Position numbers and translations under genes: made by a program. From the NCBI GenBank assembly GCA_036872755.1, contig JAVHNS010000001.1, forward strand, positions 3,472,001-3,536,000: a DNA stretch of 64,000 nt, read 5' to 3'. Under the pieces are notes generated by a model. That model saw nothing but the letters and a program-made list of their open reading frames with translations. It was not told the DNA's origin and made no database searches. Shown here one piece after another: positions 12,943 through 25,336 of this stretch (within the stretch, counting starts at the first letter, position 1; the number at the start of each line of letters is the position of its first letter). Source of the DNA: Orbilia blumenaviensis (taxonomy: Eukaryota > Ascomycota > Orbiliomycetes > Orbiliales > Orbiliaceae).

Positions 12943-14515
12943 TGCATGATGGTTTGGATTAAGGTGTTGTTGGTAGCAAATAGGTTCGGGTATCTCTATT
13001 TCTGGTCAAGTTCATATATCATTATATAGTTCTCATTATAAGTTTAACACCTGTCTTCTTGAGTTTATAGATCCACTTTGTCTCGCATAATTCAACTACT
13101 TTTGATTGATTCATTAAGCGGCTCGGAACTCGAGTACGGTCCTAGGTTAGGTGCGAAATTTTGGAGTAGTGTTACTACTAGGCTCCAACATTGGATCGCA
13201 GGCTCCGAAGTGAACTCCACATGCATGTGTCACAATCGCAAAGTTGACTTTAGGAGTTACTACTGTTGGAGGAAAAGAGGGTCAATGCCATTCCCTTTCA
13301 GATGCCAAAATCCGCAAAAGTGGATGACTTGTGGGCAACTTAGCTAATTAAGTACCCGCAAGACCAATGTCGAGGCTTTGAGGTCTAACTAAAAAGGTCC
13401 AGCTACTTATACGCCCTAGCCAATGGAGTCTCGAATCATAAGGGTCTTCCACTAACGGCCCAGAAAGTCAACAATTACTCCACAATCTTGTCGAGAAAGC
13501 TTAATGCTAACCCGTACTTTCGGATGAACCCACCCCGTCGATTCGAAGTATCTCGGCTTAAACCTGGGCTGCGGGATGACCTCATGCATCCAAGCGAAGA
13601 TACTAGCGAGATGCCGTCCAGACTCCGTCGACGATAAGACATTCCTAACAGGGGTTGGATAACGAACCCCTGTTCATCGACCAATCCCGCCTCATATTTG
13701 AGAAACAACATTCCTAAGGGAAAGATCACAATTTGCCTGCTTTCCCGAAGAATACTGCTACTAAAACTGCCCGCAACCATGGCCTAAACGTTTCCCTGCA
13801 ATCTGTACCCAAAAGCGTGTAATTTCGGGGCTAAAATGGCAGTCTTTTGCGGGGATGTTGAGAAGCAAGGTTGCAGCTATGATGCTATCGGAATTGCCCC
13901 ACCACCAAGCACGGGCACAACTCTGAGAGCTTCTGCATATATCTACCTTCCTCGTATCTGATGAGCTCGGAAGAACATCAAAACAGCGTCATGAAGCGTG
14001 CATAAAAAACTTCTTTCGGCATCTTCCACCAATGAGATTCTAGCCAATTGAATAGTTTGTTGGGAATTCCGCCACGTTTCTAACCAGATATCGAGTTATT
14101 AATCAAGCCTGGCGGCCCCAAACTTTTAAAACCCCAAGAATTTACAAGAAGATCCGAAGATCGACCGGGCTTGGATTTCGAGTAATAATTTTGATGTTTT
14201 CCTGGAAAGGATCTTTTTTATAATTGACCGTCCTTTCCCCCCTTTCCGCTCTTGCACCAAATCCATCTCGATATCTGAAACCTTGGTAGGGTTCGCAAAA
14301 CACTGAAAGGTACGTATAAATGCTTATCGATCTAGGTTCCGAGAATTTCGATAGAGGCTTGGAAATATGTACTCGAGGTATATTTATTGACTTTGAACTT
14401 TCTGTGAAGGTCCCTACGGTTCGACATCCTTTCGAGTTTCATACCAATTATCGGTTTCTGTGGGAGTAGTCAATATCTATACCTATAGCACCTGCCCTTA
14501 GGAAACATATCAAAA
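12943..14515. other. Intergenic, promoter side of GH31
   Basis: About 1.6 kb between the regulator and the alpha-glucosidase. A 101-codon minus-strand frame (13475-13780) has no recognisable domain and is not called. Pyrimidine-rich sequence at about 14230-14260 lies in the likely GH31 promoter region. Confidence 0.6.
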
Positions 14516-17500
14516 ATGGCGAGTTCAAGTGCAGCTGGCGCGGTCAAATCGGTTGTCAACAAAATCACTAGTGCCGTTCTAAAGTCCAATGCTTCTGAGG
14601 CTCCATCAGATCCGCCATCCATCCCGGATACCGCTTCAATCGCTTCTACGCGCGAACATATCTCCGGGGATTATAAGCTCGTAGAGCCGGGAGATGGAGA
14701 CCACCTAACTGAAATTAGTTGTTCTGTACGCCTCGAAGGCCCGAAGGATTGTGTCACTAAATACGGGCCCTCAGCCCCTCGGTTAAAGCTAGAGGTCACG
14801 CCTTTCACTTCTAGAATTGCGAGAATCAGGATCACGGATACGGAGAGGGCACGCTGGGAAATCCCGGCCGAATTGGTCCCCATTGGACCCGATATCAGTT
14901 CCGATACGAAGAACCCCGTAACTGCTGACTACCAAATCTCCCTAGACGAGGAGCTTGGAGGCCCAGGGCTCGCGATTATTCGCAAGTCGGATAATACTGC
15001 GGTCTTCGATACTCGTGGTATAGCACTTACCTATGCTGAGCAATATATTGAGATTGGGACGAAGCTGCCTAAAGGGACATTTGTATACGGAATGGGGGAA
15101 GTTACCGGGCCATTTTTGCGTGAAACTGGACGCAGATATGCATTCTGGGCTCGCGGTAAGTCCGAGGCGTTAATATTATTCTATTAGCGGACCCGTGAAG
15201 AGCAAATCTGCTTATATGCATATGCTAATTAACTTTGTGCTGCTTACAGATGCTCAAACACCAGAGCATGAGAATGCATATTCTAGCATGCCAATGTTTG
15301 CTGGAATGCACAACGGGATGGCCTTCGGTGTCGTAAGTTTCTATGGATTCTTATCTCAATTTAGGAGCTCGAAAGACCTAGAGTACCTAATCGTAATATT
15401 TTTGGCCTTAGTATCTACACAACTCTAATGCCCTAGATATGATCTACACCGAAGACCTTATGACCTATAAAATCGTCGGAGGAATTGTCGATTTCTTCGT
15501 CTTGCTCGGTGACACCTATGGAGAGGTTGTTAAGCAGTACCAATACGTCACCGGTTTTCCCCAACTGCCGCCTTACTGTGAGTAGATATAACTGAGATGG
15601 TGCCTCTGTTGAGCGGTTCTGATTTAATGTTAGGGTCCATCGGGTATCACCAATGCCGTTGGTATTATGATACCCTTGAGAAATTCGATGAAGCAAGGCA
15701 AATGAATATGCAATCAGAAATCCCAGTCGACGTGTTCTGGCTGGATATCGGTAAGAGCGACCTAAATGGGCAGTATGTGGATAGGGCGACCCACTGACTA
15801 GACACCTCACCGCTAGACTATATGATTGAATATAGACTCTTCACATTGGACGGAGAGCGATACCCCGGATTTATCGACTATGTCGACAAAATGCATGACG
15901 AAAACCATAAACTCGTAGCTATTCTAGACCCCGGTGTCAAAAACAACGTCGAAGGCTACCACCCCTGGGTCCGGGGAAAGGATTTAGATATTTTTATTAA
16001 GAACGGGAACACCGGGTTGGACTTCGTTGGTAAGGTACGTATAGTTTAGCTTAGTAACCGAGGAATCAAGACTCGTTTACAGATATCTTTATCAATTAGG
16101 TATGGCCGGGGCATGTTGTTTTCCCGGACTGGATCCACCCAAAGATCCACACCTACTGGACTGAAATGCTTAGAGCATGGATGTCTATTATGCCCGTCGA
16201 TGGTATTTGGCATGGTTAGTCTCTTAAATATCTTTGAGGCTGATTACATTTGTGGGCTAACACTTATACGTAGATATGAATGAATGCAGCAATTTTGTAA
16301 ACGGAGACGTTTCCGAAGCTGGTGGAACTGCGAATGTTGATGCGATTCTGATACCCGAGGACACCGAAACCGTCGCAGATCTGGCAAAGGCCGCCGCTGA
16401 TGGTGTACCGGTCGAAGAAAGTGATAAAAAGCGAGGAGAGGCTAAACCCGAACCACTAGTCGCCTTCGATCCATCAAGCCCCCCAGGCCTTACAAATCCG
16501 CCCTACAGCGTAAATCATGGTGGTGTTGACTGGCCACTCAACGCTCGAAGTATTTCTGTGGAAACGACGCACTATGGTGGCGTCCTTGAGTATAATATTC
16601 ACAACCTGTTCGGGCATTTGAATTCCAAGACCTCATATAACTCGTTGGTGGAAATCAAACCAGATGAGAGACCTTTTATTTTGACCCGTAGTGCGTTTGC
16701 AGGATCTGGCAAATATGCTTCTAAATGGTACAGTAGCCTCTTCAAGGTTTTTCAAAGTCTTAACTACTATATTGGTAGACCTAACGAAAGCGATCAACAG
16801 GCTAGGTGATAACTTTAGTCATTGGGATTCCATGAGATGGTCAATTTCTGGAATACTCAACATGCAAATGTTTGGAATTCCCCATATTGGCGCTGATATC
16901 GGAGGGTTTAACGGCAGCCCAAGCGAAGAGCTCTTGATTCGATGGTTTCAGTTGGGTGCTATGTATCCATTCTGCCGGTCCGTTATGTCCCGAATAACTC
17001 TTAATTATTTCTTCCGTTGACGTATGCACGCATCTATGTAGGAACCACAACATGCCTAACACACGCCCACAAGAGGCATATATCTCAGAATCTGTCGCCG
17101 AAGTTGCAAGGAGATATCTTAATTTCCGCTACAGGCTGTTGCCGTTCTGGTATACTGCATTTGCGAAGGCCAAAAATTCCGGTGGAAGTGTCGTCCAACC
17201 TGTCTGGGCGGTATACCCCCCAACCAAACAGTCACCCGAAGATACGGCGAAAATTTTCAAAGAAGGTAACGATGCTTTCTTGATCAATGAAAAACTGCTT
17301 GTTCTTCCCGTCGTGGCTGCGAAGCAAAGACAGGTGACTGCTTGGATTCCAGCCGGGGTGTGGTATAATGCGACTGAAGAGGGTGTCTTCACTGACTGGA
17401 ATGACTCATGGCGGACAATCGATGCCCCACTCAATAAGATTCCGGTATGTAGTAGCTTATCGGCAGGGTTATTTATGTCTGGTGGACGTAGAAGCTGATA

Positions 17501-17889
17501 ATCACCGCCCGCAGCTTTTCTTCCGTGCAGGATCAATCATCCCAATGCATTATCACAAGTCAGGGAAGACCACCGTCGATTTTAGAGCCGGGGGGTTATC
17601 TCTTGCAATATTTCTAGATTTTGCCGGCAAGGCCAAGGGTGACGTCTACTTAGATGACGGCAAAACCTTCTCATCGGGGAAGTCTATGGTTAAGTTCTCC
17701 GCCAGGACGAGCGAGGACTTGAAGCGCTTGACCCTGGAAATCAGCGGGGATTTTGGGTACCTAGCACAGCATAACCCGGCGGAGGTAACCATTCGGGAAA
17801 TTACGGTCAGGGCAGGGAATGGAAAGTCGAAGATAACCACGACAAAAATATACCTTGGCTACCCCCAGACGGAGACATTTGAATTGTAG
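14516..17889 (+). CDS. GH31 alpha-glucosidase, cytosolic type
   Basis: Retaining alpha-glucosidase releasing glucose from the non-reducing ends of alpha-glucans or maltooligosaccharides. Ten exons: 14516-15155, 15250-15332, 15412-15577, 15634-15750, 15817-16034, 16100-16214, 16274-16727, 16801-16977, 17042-17444 and 17515-17889, giving 915 residues, the usual size. The N-terminus is hydrophilic with no signal peptide. Family motifs in order: N-terminal beta domain ending FVYGMGEV; YLHNSNALD; WSIGYHQCRW; VFWLDI; HDMNE with nucleophile Asp447, whose codon is split by an intron; FAGSGKYASKW; LGDNFSHWDSMRWS with acid/base Asp601; GADIGGF; FCRNHN; LFFRAGSIIP. The DMNE nucleophile region argues for a hydrolase rather than the related alpha-1,4-glucan lyases. 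The donor after exon 8 is the weak GTCCGT, but the phase and FCRNHN fix it. The frame continues open for 76 codons after the UAG at 17887-17889 (separate entry). It sits between a regulator gene and a GH55 gene. Confidence 0.92.
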
Positions 17890-18120
17890 AAAGATTTAAA
17901 ATTCTCTGTTAGGAGAACTGTCAAGAAGGCATGGGGAACCCTTACAAGAAGAAAAAAGATACCACCGGTTCCAAAACGGGGTCTGGGAGACTCAGATGAT
18001 GATGAGTTTGAATCAAATGTACCCACCGAAGCTGCCCCGGATGAGTCCGCATCGAATGCGCCCGCCGAAAATGAACCCTTTGATTTTCAACCAGAGCCGA
18101 GACTGAATTATTCTGGCTAG
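17890..18120 (+). other. In-frame 76-codon extension behind the GH31 stop codon
   Basis: Directly after the GH31 UAG (17887-17889) the same frame runs on for 76 sense codons to a second UAG at 18118-18120. The encoded peptide begins KDLKFSVRRTVKKAWG, has a basic stretch (VKKAW..LTRRKK) and then an acidic, Pro/Ala-rich part (DSDDDEFE ... EPFDFQPEPRLNYSG). Composition looks protein-like rather than random. Options: leaky termination giving a longer isoform, a recent premature stop in this strain, an alternative 3' splice (a pyrimidine-rich acceptor ends at 17911), or coincidence. A 27-nt GT-AG segment at 17886-17911 or so would remove the stop in phase but is too short for a normal intron. Confidence 0.45.
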
Positions 18121-18954
18121 TACGAACAGCTGCGGTTTATTTGAGAGTAGAGAAATGCGTCTTTGGTGAACTTTTCGTTTTGGTATTCTATTTTCCTTAT
18201 TGGTTTGGCCCTGTAGGACTATTGAGACCTTCGGAAGTGGTTAGAAGTCCTCAGGGATGTACACATGTATGGGATACTACATGCAATAGGTAGATAGGGT
18301 TGCACCCTATAAGATATCTGTTTGGGACCCAAAGTGGATAATGCTTAGAAATTGGTAAAACTAACATAAGCTTTCCTCTTGGTGGCTCGTAAATACCCGG
18401 GTCTATGTGGCTCCGCTGTAACCAGAACTTACACAAAACAAAAAATACATTATTTAGGGTGGCGTCTATGTAGATTGGTCGGTAATTCGTGTAACCTTGT
18501 ACTGAGACGGCTCCGCTGCGCTCCGCCGTACGTAAACCCGACTGAGTACAATCAGGCCTATACTGACTTCTACTGACAAACAAAACCAAAAACATACATT
18601 TTTTTTGGAACCTCACCAGCAATTTTTTGGTGTAGGGCGGTACGGGCACCAGGGAGTTATTGAGAACCCGACTTATCGGTCGGACATAAGCTTTGGGATA
18701 TTCAAACCTGCAAGCGCAGGTGTTGCAGGTGTTGTATTTCGGATAGTTCCAGAATTGGTGGGCCCCGGTCTTGCGGCCTCCCGGCTTGGCCAAGCACACC
18801 CCTGATAGCTGAGCCGAAGCTCAAAGGGATTCGGTGTCGGCATGTACTCTGTCCACTAGCTACTCACGAGCTTACTTGCACTTGTCATCGTATCGTATCA
18901 TCAAAATTGATGATTCCGCTGGCCTCTTAGCCGGTCGTCCTACTGCCCGAAATC
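18121..18954. other. Intergenic between GH31 and GH55
   Basis: Holds the GH31 3' region and GH55 promoter. GGCTCCGCTG occurs twice about 100 bases apart (near 18409 and 18509), and each copy is followed by a similar A-rich stretch ending in ATACATT, suggesting an old imperfect duplication. A 182-codon minus-strand frame (18251-18799) is Cys/Pro-rich without recognisable domain and is not called. Confidence 0.5.
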
Positions 18955-21900
18955 ATGGACACTTTTCGTCGCCGTCGCAGCTCTAGTGATGCCGAAGAAT
19001 CCGGTGTATACGGTTCCCAATCTGGGATCATAAACACGCGAGTCCGTATATACACGATGTTAACAATTGGCACGATATTATGTTATATGTACTACGGGTA
19101 CCAAAGTAGTGGGTTCAGGGGCTACCAGTACAAAATATTTGGCACGGTTAAGGCGCCAAACAATGAGTTCCCGGTAGCGGTGCCAGAACCTCATACCACC
19201 GTCGTTGAAGTCGACGTTACGAAAACAATATCGACGGTTTTTGAGGCGGCACCAACATTGGCGCCTGGGAAATCGAATTTCTGGTTAGCAAATATGGAAC
19301 ATAGAGGCGTTGCGCCTTATCATTCCGATAAGAAATATCAAGGTATCTGAACCCATGCAGAAGCTACTGTCTATTCTAATTGTATTTCTAACTGACTGCT
19401 TAAACCTAGTTTAGTCTTTCGAAATGTTTTCGATTTTGGGGCGAAAGGAGACGGTGTAACCGACGACACAGCTGCTATCAATGCAGCTATAACGGCGGGC
19501 GAACGTTGCGGTGAGGGCTGTGACTCTTCCACCATATCGCCGGCTGTGGTGTTTTTCCCGCCTGGGAGATATCTGGTTTCGGCATCAATTGTGGCTCTAT
19601 ATTATACGCAACTGGTTGGGGACCCATTGGATATGCCGATTCTTTTGGCGTCAAAGAATTTTGGCGGGTGGGCAGTCATTGATACAGATCCATACGATCC
19701 GCCAGGGAGGAACTGGTATATCAATCAGAATAACTTCTTCCGGGCGATACGGAATTTTGTGATTGATTTGACATTGATGGATCCGAGTAAAGGTGTTGGG
19801 TAAGTTGCTTTGGAAATATTATACATGTTCCGTCATCAAAGAGTTATAGGTATAGACACCATGTGTGCCTATGAACCTGAGATTCTAAGCTTTTTTGGGG
19901 GTATGAACTTCAAAATACTGACGTGTGAGGAGAATACATCACCAGGTAGCCCAGGCGACATCGATATATAATGTTATATTCAAAATGCATGATAGCGAGG
20001 GTACGCAACAAAGGGGTATATTTATGGACAATGGGTCTGGTGGATTCCTGTCGTCGTTGAAGTTTTATGGCGGGGATTGTGGTGCTTTCCTTGGAAATCA
20101 GCAGTTCACAACTATAAATTTGGAGTTTTATAATTGCAAGACTGCAATTTATATGGTAAGCCTATGCGGTCAATAATACAGATGTCCAGAAGATGGTGCT
20201 GACATTTTTGCAGAACTGGGATTGGGTATGGCTTCTTAAATCCATCAAGATACGCAATTGTGGCATCGGTATCGACATCAGCAATGGCGGGCCCGATGAT
20301 ATTCACACTGGCTCCGTCCTTTTGCTCGATAGTTACATTGAAGATACAGACATCGCCATTAAAACATTCCGGACGAAAGAATCGACTCCCCCAGCCGCGG
20401 GGACTCTCGTTATTCAAAACCTTGTAATATCTGGCGTAAAAACCACAGTATCTGGTTGGAAAGACGAAGAAATATTTGGTGGTAATGAAAAAGGTCGGAA
20501 TACAACAATCCCCTTCTGGGGCCATGGGAAAGGCTATTCGGACCATCTTCCTCACGGTGATGACATCAACGTTGTTGCAGATGAAACCGTCGATGCTATT
20601 CCCGTGGCTTTGAAGGATTCAGCGGGGAAGATCCTGGAACGGCCAAGGCCACTCTATAGACATATTACTCCCAACCGTTTTGTTAGCGTCAGAGCTGCAG
20701 GCGCAGTTGGAGACGGCGTCGCAGATGATACGGCCGCGATACAAGAAATACTCAATGCAAATGGCAACACTCCACCTGGACAAAAGAAAAGGATTATATT
20801 TTTCGATTACGGTGTCTATCGAGTTACGCAAACCATTTATGTTCCCCCAAATACTTATATTGTCGGGGAAATGTGGACTGTCATAATGTCCTCGGGCAGC
20901 TTCTTCAATGATGCAAAGAATCCGAAGCCGTTGTTCTTGGTGGGGAAGCCTGGGGAAGAAGGTACCGTTGAGATCTCAGATATGCTTTTTCAAACTCAAG
21001 GCCCGGCTGCTGGTGCGATTCTCATGGAATGGAATATTAGGTAAGATATCAGTTTTCTTCTCAAAATGTATTTTTCTTCTTCGTGGGTGTTTTTTGGGCG
21101 CTGGCTAATTTAGAAAGAGATCCCCTCAAGGACAAAATGTTTCCGGCATGTGGGATGTCCACTTTCGGGTAGGAGGTTCTGCAGGAACAAACCTACAAGA
21201 TCCAAAGTGCATTAAAAAGCCAGACGATCAAGTCAACCCTCATATTGATGATGATTGCGTATCCGCTTTTATGCTGCTGCATATTGGTAAGACAGCAAGT
21301 CTAATGATGGAAAACATGTGGATCTGGACCAGGTAAGCATCAGAAGGTCCAGGACAATACCGAAACAAGACGTTGAAGTTAACCTCTAGAGAATATTAGC
21401 GACCACGACCTGGATTCCCCCAAACATGAACAAATCACGATCTATACAGGGCGCGGCCTTCTCTGTGAGGCTGAGTTAGGCCCTGTTTGGATGTATGGTC
21501 ATGCTGTCGAGCATAATGTTTTATATAACTACCAGCTCGCCAATACCAAGAACATATTTATGGGTGTGATACAAACCGAGACACCATACTATCAATCCAA
21601 CCCTCGGGCCCTCCAGCCTTTCCCTCCTGTTGCAGAATACTTTGATCCGGATTTTGAGACAGTTTGTGGGACTCTTCCTCCAGATCAAGTTTCGATGTGT
21701 GAAAAGAGCTGGGGGTTGCGGATACTTAACTCGACGGATGTGTTTGCGTTTGGTGCCGGATTGTATTCTTTTTTTGAAAACTACAAGACAGGTACGTTTC
21801 ATCCGTGGATATAATATCGTATGGTGCGAATACTAACCTACTTTCTACAGATTGTATTGAGAAGCGGGAATGTCAGCGTACAATGGTGATGATAGATGGG

Positions 21901-22083
21901 GATAGAAAAAGTGATGTTGTCTCCTCAAGAAGTAATATTTGGCTCATGGGGTTAGTAACCATTGGAACCCAGAACATGGCCAGTTGGACAAGGGGATCTG
22001 GAGATGGTGAACAGGTCTCGGTGTCAGCGTTGGATAATAATAGGGCGGGATTTACGGATACTGTTGGGTTGATTTTGTTGTAA
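18955..22083 (+). CDS. GH55 exo-beta-1,3-glucanase, type II membrane-anchored
   Basis: Predicted glucan 1,3-beta-glucosidase built from two right-handed beta-helix (pectate-lyase-3) domains, acting on cell-wall or storage beta-1,3-glucan. Seven exons: 18955-19342, 19415-19799, 19933-20155, 20214-21040, 21114-21332, 21400-21791 and 21851-22083, 888 residues. The two helix domains each open with the family's paired motif: FRNVFDFGAKGDGVTDDTAA at about residue 131 and FVSVRAAGAVGDGVADDTAA at about 488. GVGIHHQVAQATS, spanning intron 2, fixes the acceptor at 19932. The N-terminus differs from the usual secreted form: about 30 polar, Arg-rich residues (RRRR) precede a single hydrophobic segment (about residues 32-48), so it reads as a signal anchor with the catalytic part outside the cytosol, followed by a linker of about 80 residues. 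Same strand as the GH31 gene 0.8 kb upstream and convergent with the LCCL gene. Confidence 0.9.
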
Positions 22084-22388
22084 TCGAAATTTGCATATAT
22101 ATATGGGTATTGGATAAATTAATCATAGACTGGACTAAAACATAATAAATCTTTAAACTGGGTCATGGAGCAAAAGGTTACATCTAAAAGAATATAATTT
22201 AATATTTAGTGTAGAAAACTACTTTTCGGGGCTGGCTCGCTGGAAGGGAAGACTCCGTCCAGATAGGCCCTCAAACGCTAAGGAAGTAAAAAAAGATGGG
22301 AGAAAGGAATGTACATGTACAAAAGACAAAATCGCGGGTCGCTAAGCACAAAGCCGCAGTATAAAACCACTACTATATCCGGGGAGCT
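22084..22388. other. Short convergent intergenic region
   Basis: About 305 bases between the converging GH55 and LCCL genes; AT-rich and presumably carrying both 3' UTRs. Nothing else is seen. Confidence 0.6.
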
Positions 22389-24483
22389 CTAACTTGCACC
22401 CCCTTCCATTTCCTCCCAGGTACCATTCGCAAACACAGTCCCAGCTTTTGTATAATCTCCCACCGAGCTGCCTCTAACATACCCGATCCGGATATACATC
22501 TTCTCGGCCTCTTCGTTACCGAACATTCCCTGGTCTTCAGGGAATATCTTACCCCCAGGATTGTCCCAAAGACTCTGCTTCATAATTTCTCCAACTGTCC
22601 GCCTCTCTAATACAACAGAACTCTCGCTGCCTCTGTACCTCTCAACGTCATTCACAATTACGCTGACTGCGTCCCATGGTTTCTCTATGCTTGCCCATCC
22701 TATTGTCACGTTCGTAGCCATGACGACTACGTCTTCAACCTTCGGTAAAACACTTCCTAGGAGGGCGTCTCCTCTTAGCTCGGCGCTTGTCTGTAAGACC
22801 CCATCCCAACCCCATCTTGCGAGCCCATTGATAAACAACCCCATCAGTAATCCCTGATAGATCATGGATGGTCGAGTTTGGATTCTTGTTCCGGGCAATA
22901 AAAGTAATGATAGGATGTAATGATGAATCCTTAGATTGACGCCAGGGACTGCAATCAATAGTCCCAAACCAGCGCCGGCGCCGGCGTAAAACCAGAGATA
23001 TTTTTTCATATTTCCTTCTCTTCGGATGTGCAAAGCCTGAAACACGGCTATAACGGTCAATACCACAACAATAGCCGCGAGTGCGGCTTTCGCTCCAGGT
23101 TGTTGGTTTAGGTCATGCGGCGTTAATCTCGATATAGGGATCCATTTGTCGAAAGTATAGTTGTTCAAAGCGCCAAACCAACAGGCCCCAAGCCAGAGTA
23201 TCGTCTTTTCGAATTGGGCGTTGAGGTCTTTGAGTGTTCGGCGAACTACCATTCGCTCTAAAGCATATGCTGCAAACGCTGTGGGTAAAAACCTTGTTGC
23301 CCCTATGGCGATGAGATCGTATGGACTGGCATGGCCCGGTGGATCGCCTGCCATGCCCACCTCCCAAAATATACTACAAAAGAGAGTCCAGAAAAACACC
23401 GTAGGATTTGTAGTAAATAAAGAGATGACAATGTTGAAAACGAGTGTTATACTAAACGCGGTCCAACGAAGGTCGGTACATGACTCTGAGTCGTCAAGCC
23501 CCTCGACTGTGAACGAATACGGGAATGGCGCATCAAATGGAACTGATTGTATTCCACCGGATAGTGAGTCTGGGAATGAAGCCTGCATTCCTGTTTTGCG
23601 AAGACGAGCACATCCTCCTTTGTTAGGTCGCAAGATCTCAGCATGGGTGGCAGCAAGGCAAATGAAGGAGTCGGCACGATAATGTCGAGTTTCCGGATCA
23701 ACCCCGAGTGAAGGCAGGCCACCGCCCACGACCAAAGCTTGATAGTTGAGTTGCTGAGTGCCGACGGTATACGGTTCTAACAATCTAGCGGAGTCGCAGT
23801 CGGTTGGACACCTGAACTTGAGAGTTTCATTGGCGAATGAGCGACAGTTGATGCCATTTAGGCCGCACCCGTTATTTTTTGACCTTTATGTATATTGTGT
23901 TAAAGACATTTATCAATATGAATTAAGGTTACCTCACCCACCATAGACTATTATTGCAGCCCAGCATCATCTCTTCTCCGGCAAAGTATGAGTAATGGAT
24001 TACCAAAACGAACGCGGTCATCCATATTGCGCAAGCGACCAACCAGGCTACAGCCTTTGTCTTTTTATGAGGGCAAAGGCTGTCGAGGATCCTGATAGGG
24101 ATTGCTTGTATATCTGGGAAGAGTGGTTTTATCTTTAAAGTCTCTGGTGGAACCGGCCCCTTTATCCATCTCGCTATCGCGGACGTATACTTCTTCGACT
24201 TGTATCTTAAACTCGTGGAAGTCGTAGTACTATAATACCGTGTGCGTGAGCGTTGTGAAACCCCTTCGAGACGTTCAATGTCGTCGCTATATCTATATGA
24301 ATCGCTTGATTGACGGGGAGTGGTGTCGTCATCCCTATACCGATTGCCCCCGTTCCGAGTTCGAGGTTGATGGGCAATCAGAGGTTGTTCAGACGAAGGG
24401 GAATCTGACCTTGAATACGGCGGCGAACCGGATTCGAGATCAGCTGCTGATGCGACTTCATCCTCTCGTGCATAGCCTGTCAT
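22389..24483 (-). CDS. LCCL-domain polytopic membrane protein
   Basis: Exons 24483-23933 and 23883-22389, separated by a 49-nt intron, encode 681 residues. Residues 1-140 are polar and Ser/Arg/Tyr-rich, probably cytosolic and disordered. A first membrane segment (about 144-165) is followed by an LCCL domain: GCGLNGINCRSFANET with Cys190 and Cys198, then KFRCPTDC with Cys210 and Cys214, and a Leu/Gly-rich second half containing YRADSFICLAATHAEIL. After it come several more hydrophobic segments (FSITLVFNIVISLF, ATRFLPTAFAAYAL, ALAAIVVVLTVIAVF, YAGAGAGLGLLIAV, IYQGLLMGLFINGL). This LCCL plus multi-pass layout is a known fungal family of undetermined role; LCCL domains elsewhere are thought to bind ligands or lipopolysaccharide-like molecules. 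The first transmembrane segment places the LCCL domain outside the cytosol (inference). It converges with the GH55 gene. Confidence 0.85.
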
Positions 24484-25336
24484 CTCGATGGTTGCCTGCT
24501 AGTGAAACTACTCTAACCTTTGAACTGGGTGTCCTTTCCTCCACTGAATTCCACTCCCTTGCTGGACCTTTTCGTAACTTCTGCACACCGGATCTACTCG
24601 CTGGGTATTGGAGATACTACAGATAGTAACCAATGCACCAGGAATTTCGCCCGCAGCCCTAGTAGAAAAGGTACCAGACACACAGGATATGGTAAGCAAG
24701 TGGAAAAAAGACAGCCCAAGCTACGCTAAAGGTAGATTGTCACGCGAGCAGACGGGACCACCAAGGAGGAACCGGGGAAAGACTAATCCGTATTCCGTGA
24801 GGAGTAGACGCGACATGGTGGCAGAATACGAAGGAAGGGGAGAGTTCTGTCAGATCATCGGAAACGGCGGAAAACCAAGAATCTTGAGCTTTCTTAGCCT
24901 GCTTGCAGCTCTTATCTGCGCGTTCTGCATGAAAATGTGTTGCCGTGTTGTTGGCGGGGTTGGGACGGCACGTCAATTGCCTATTTAGGTTTAGCCACAC
25001 CGGCATTTTTCGGCTCTGATGTCACGGCCCGCTCTGTTCGGCGCTGTTGGCTCCAATTGGCTGGCTGATATATTTAGAATTCATGCAGCTTTCCTTCAGC
25101 AGCTTCTGCTAGATCCTGTAGTGCCTTTTGAACCGAATTGAGTTCTGCGGCGTCAATGTTTTTTTAAGTTGTGCATACGCCCGGCGACTATTTTATAATT
25201 TTGCGTTAACTGCAGGGCCGAGGCTATCAACTTCGCGTTCGTCACTAGTCTTAGTACTAGATCCAGGATCGATCCGAATAAGTAATTCTTGCAAAAAAGT
25301 GGGCTTGAGATTCAAAAATCTACCTGACATGTGACT
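24484..25336. other. Intergenic upstream of the LCCL gene
   Basis: About 850 bases holding the LCCL promoter and the transporter 3' region. One TTAGCCACA motif at 24991, also found in a cluster near 47 kb. Overlapping small frames on both strands are not credible genes. Confidence 0.55.

Noticed and set aside
18251..18799. 182-codon minus frame between GH31 and GH55
   Set aside because: Cys/Pro-rich random-like sequence over what should be a 3' UTR and a promoter; no homology seen.
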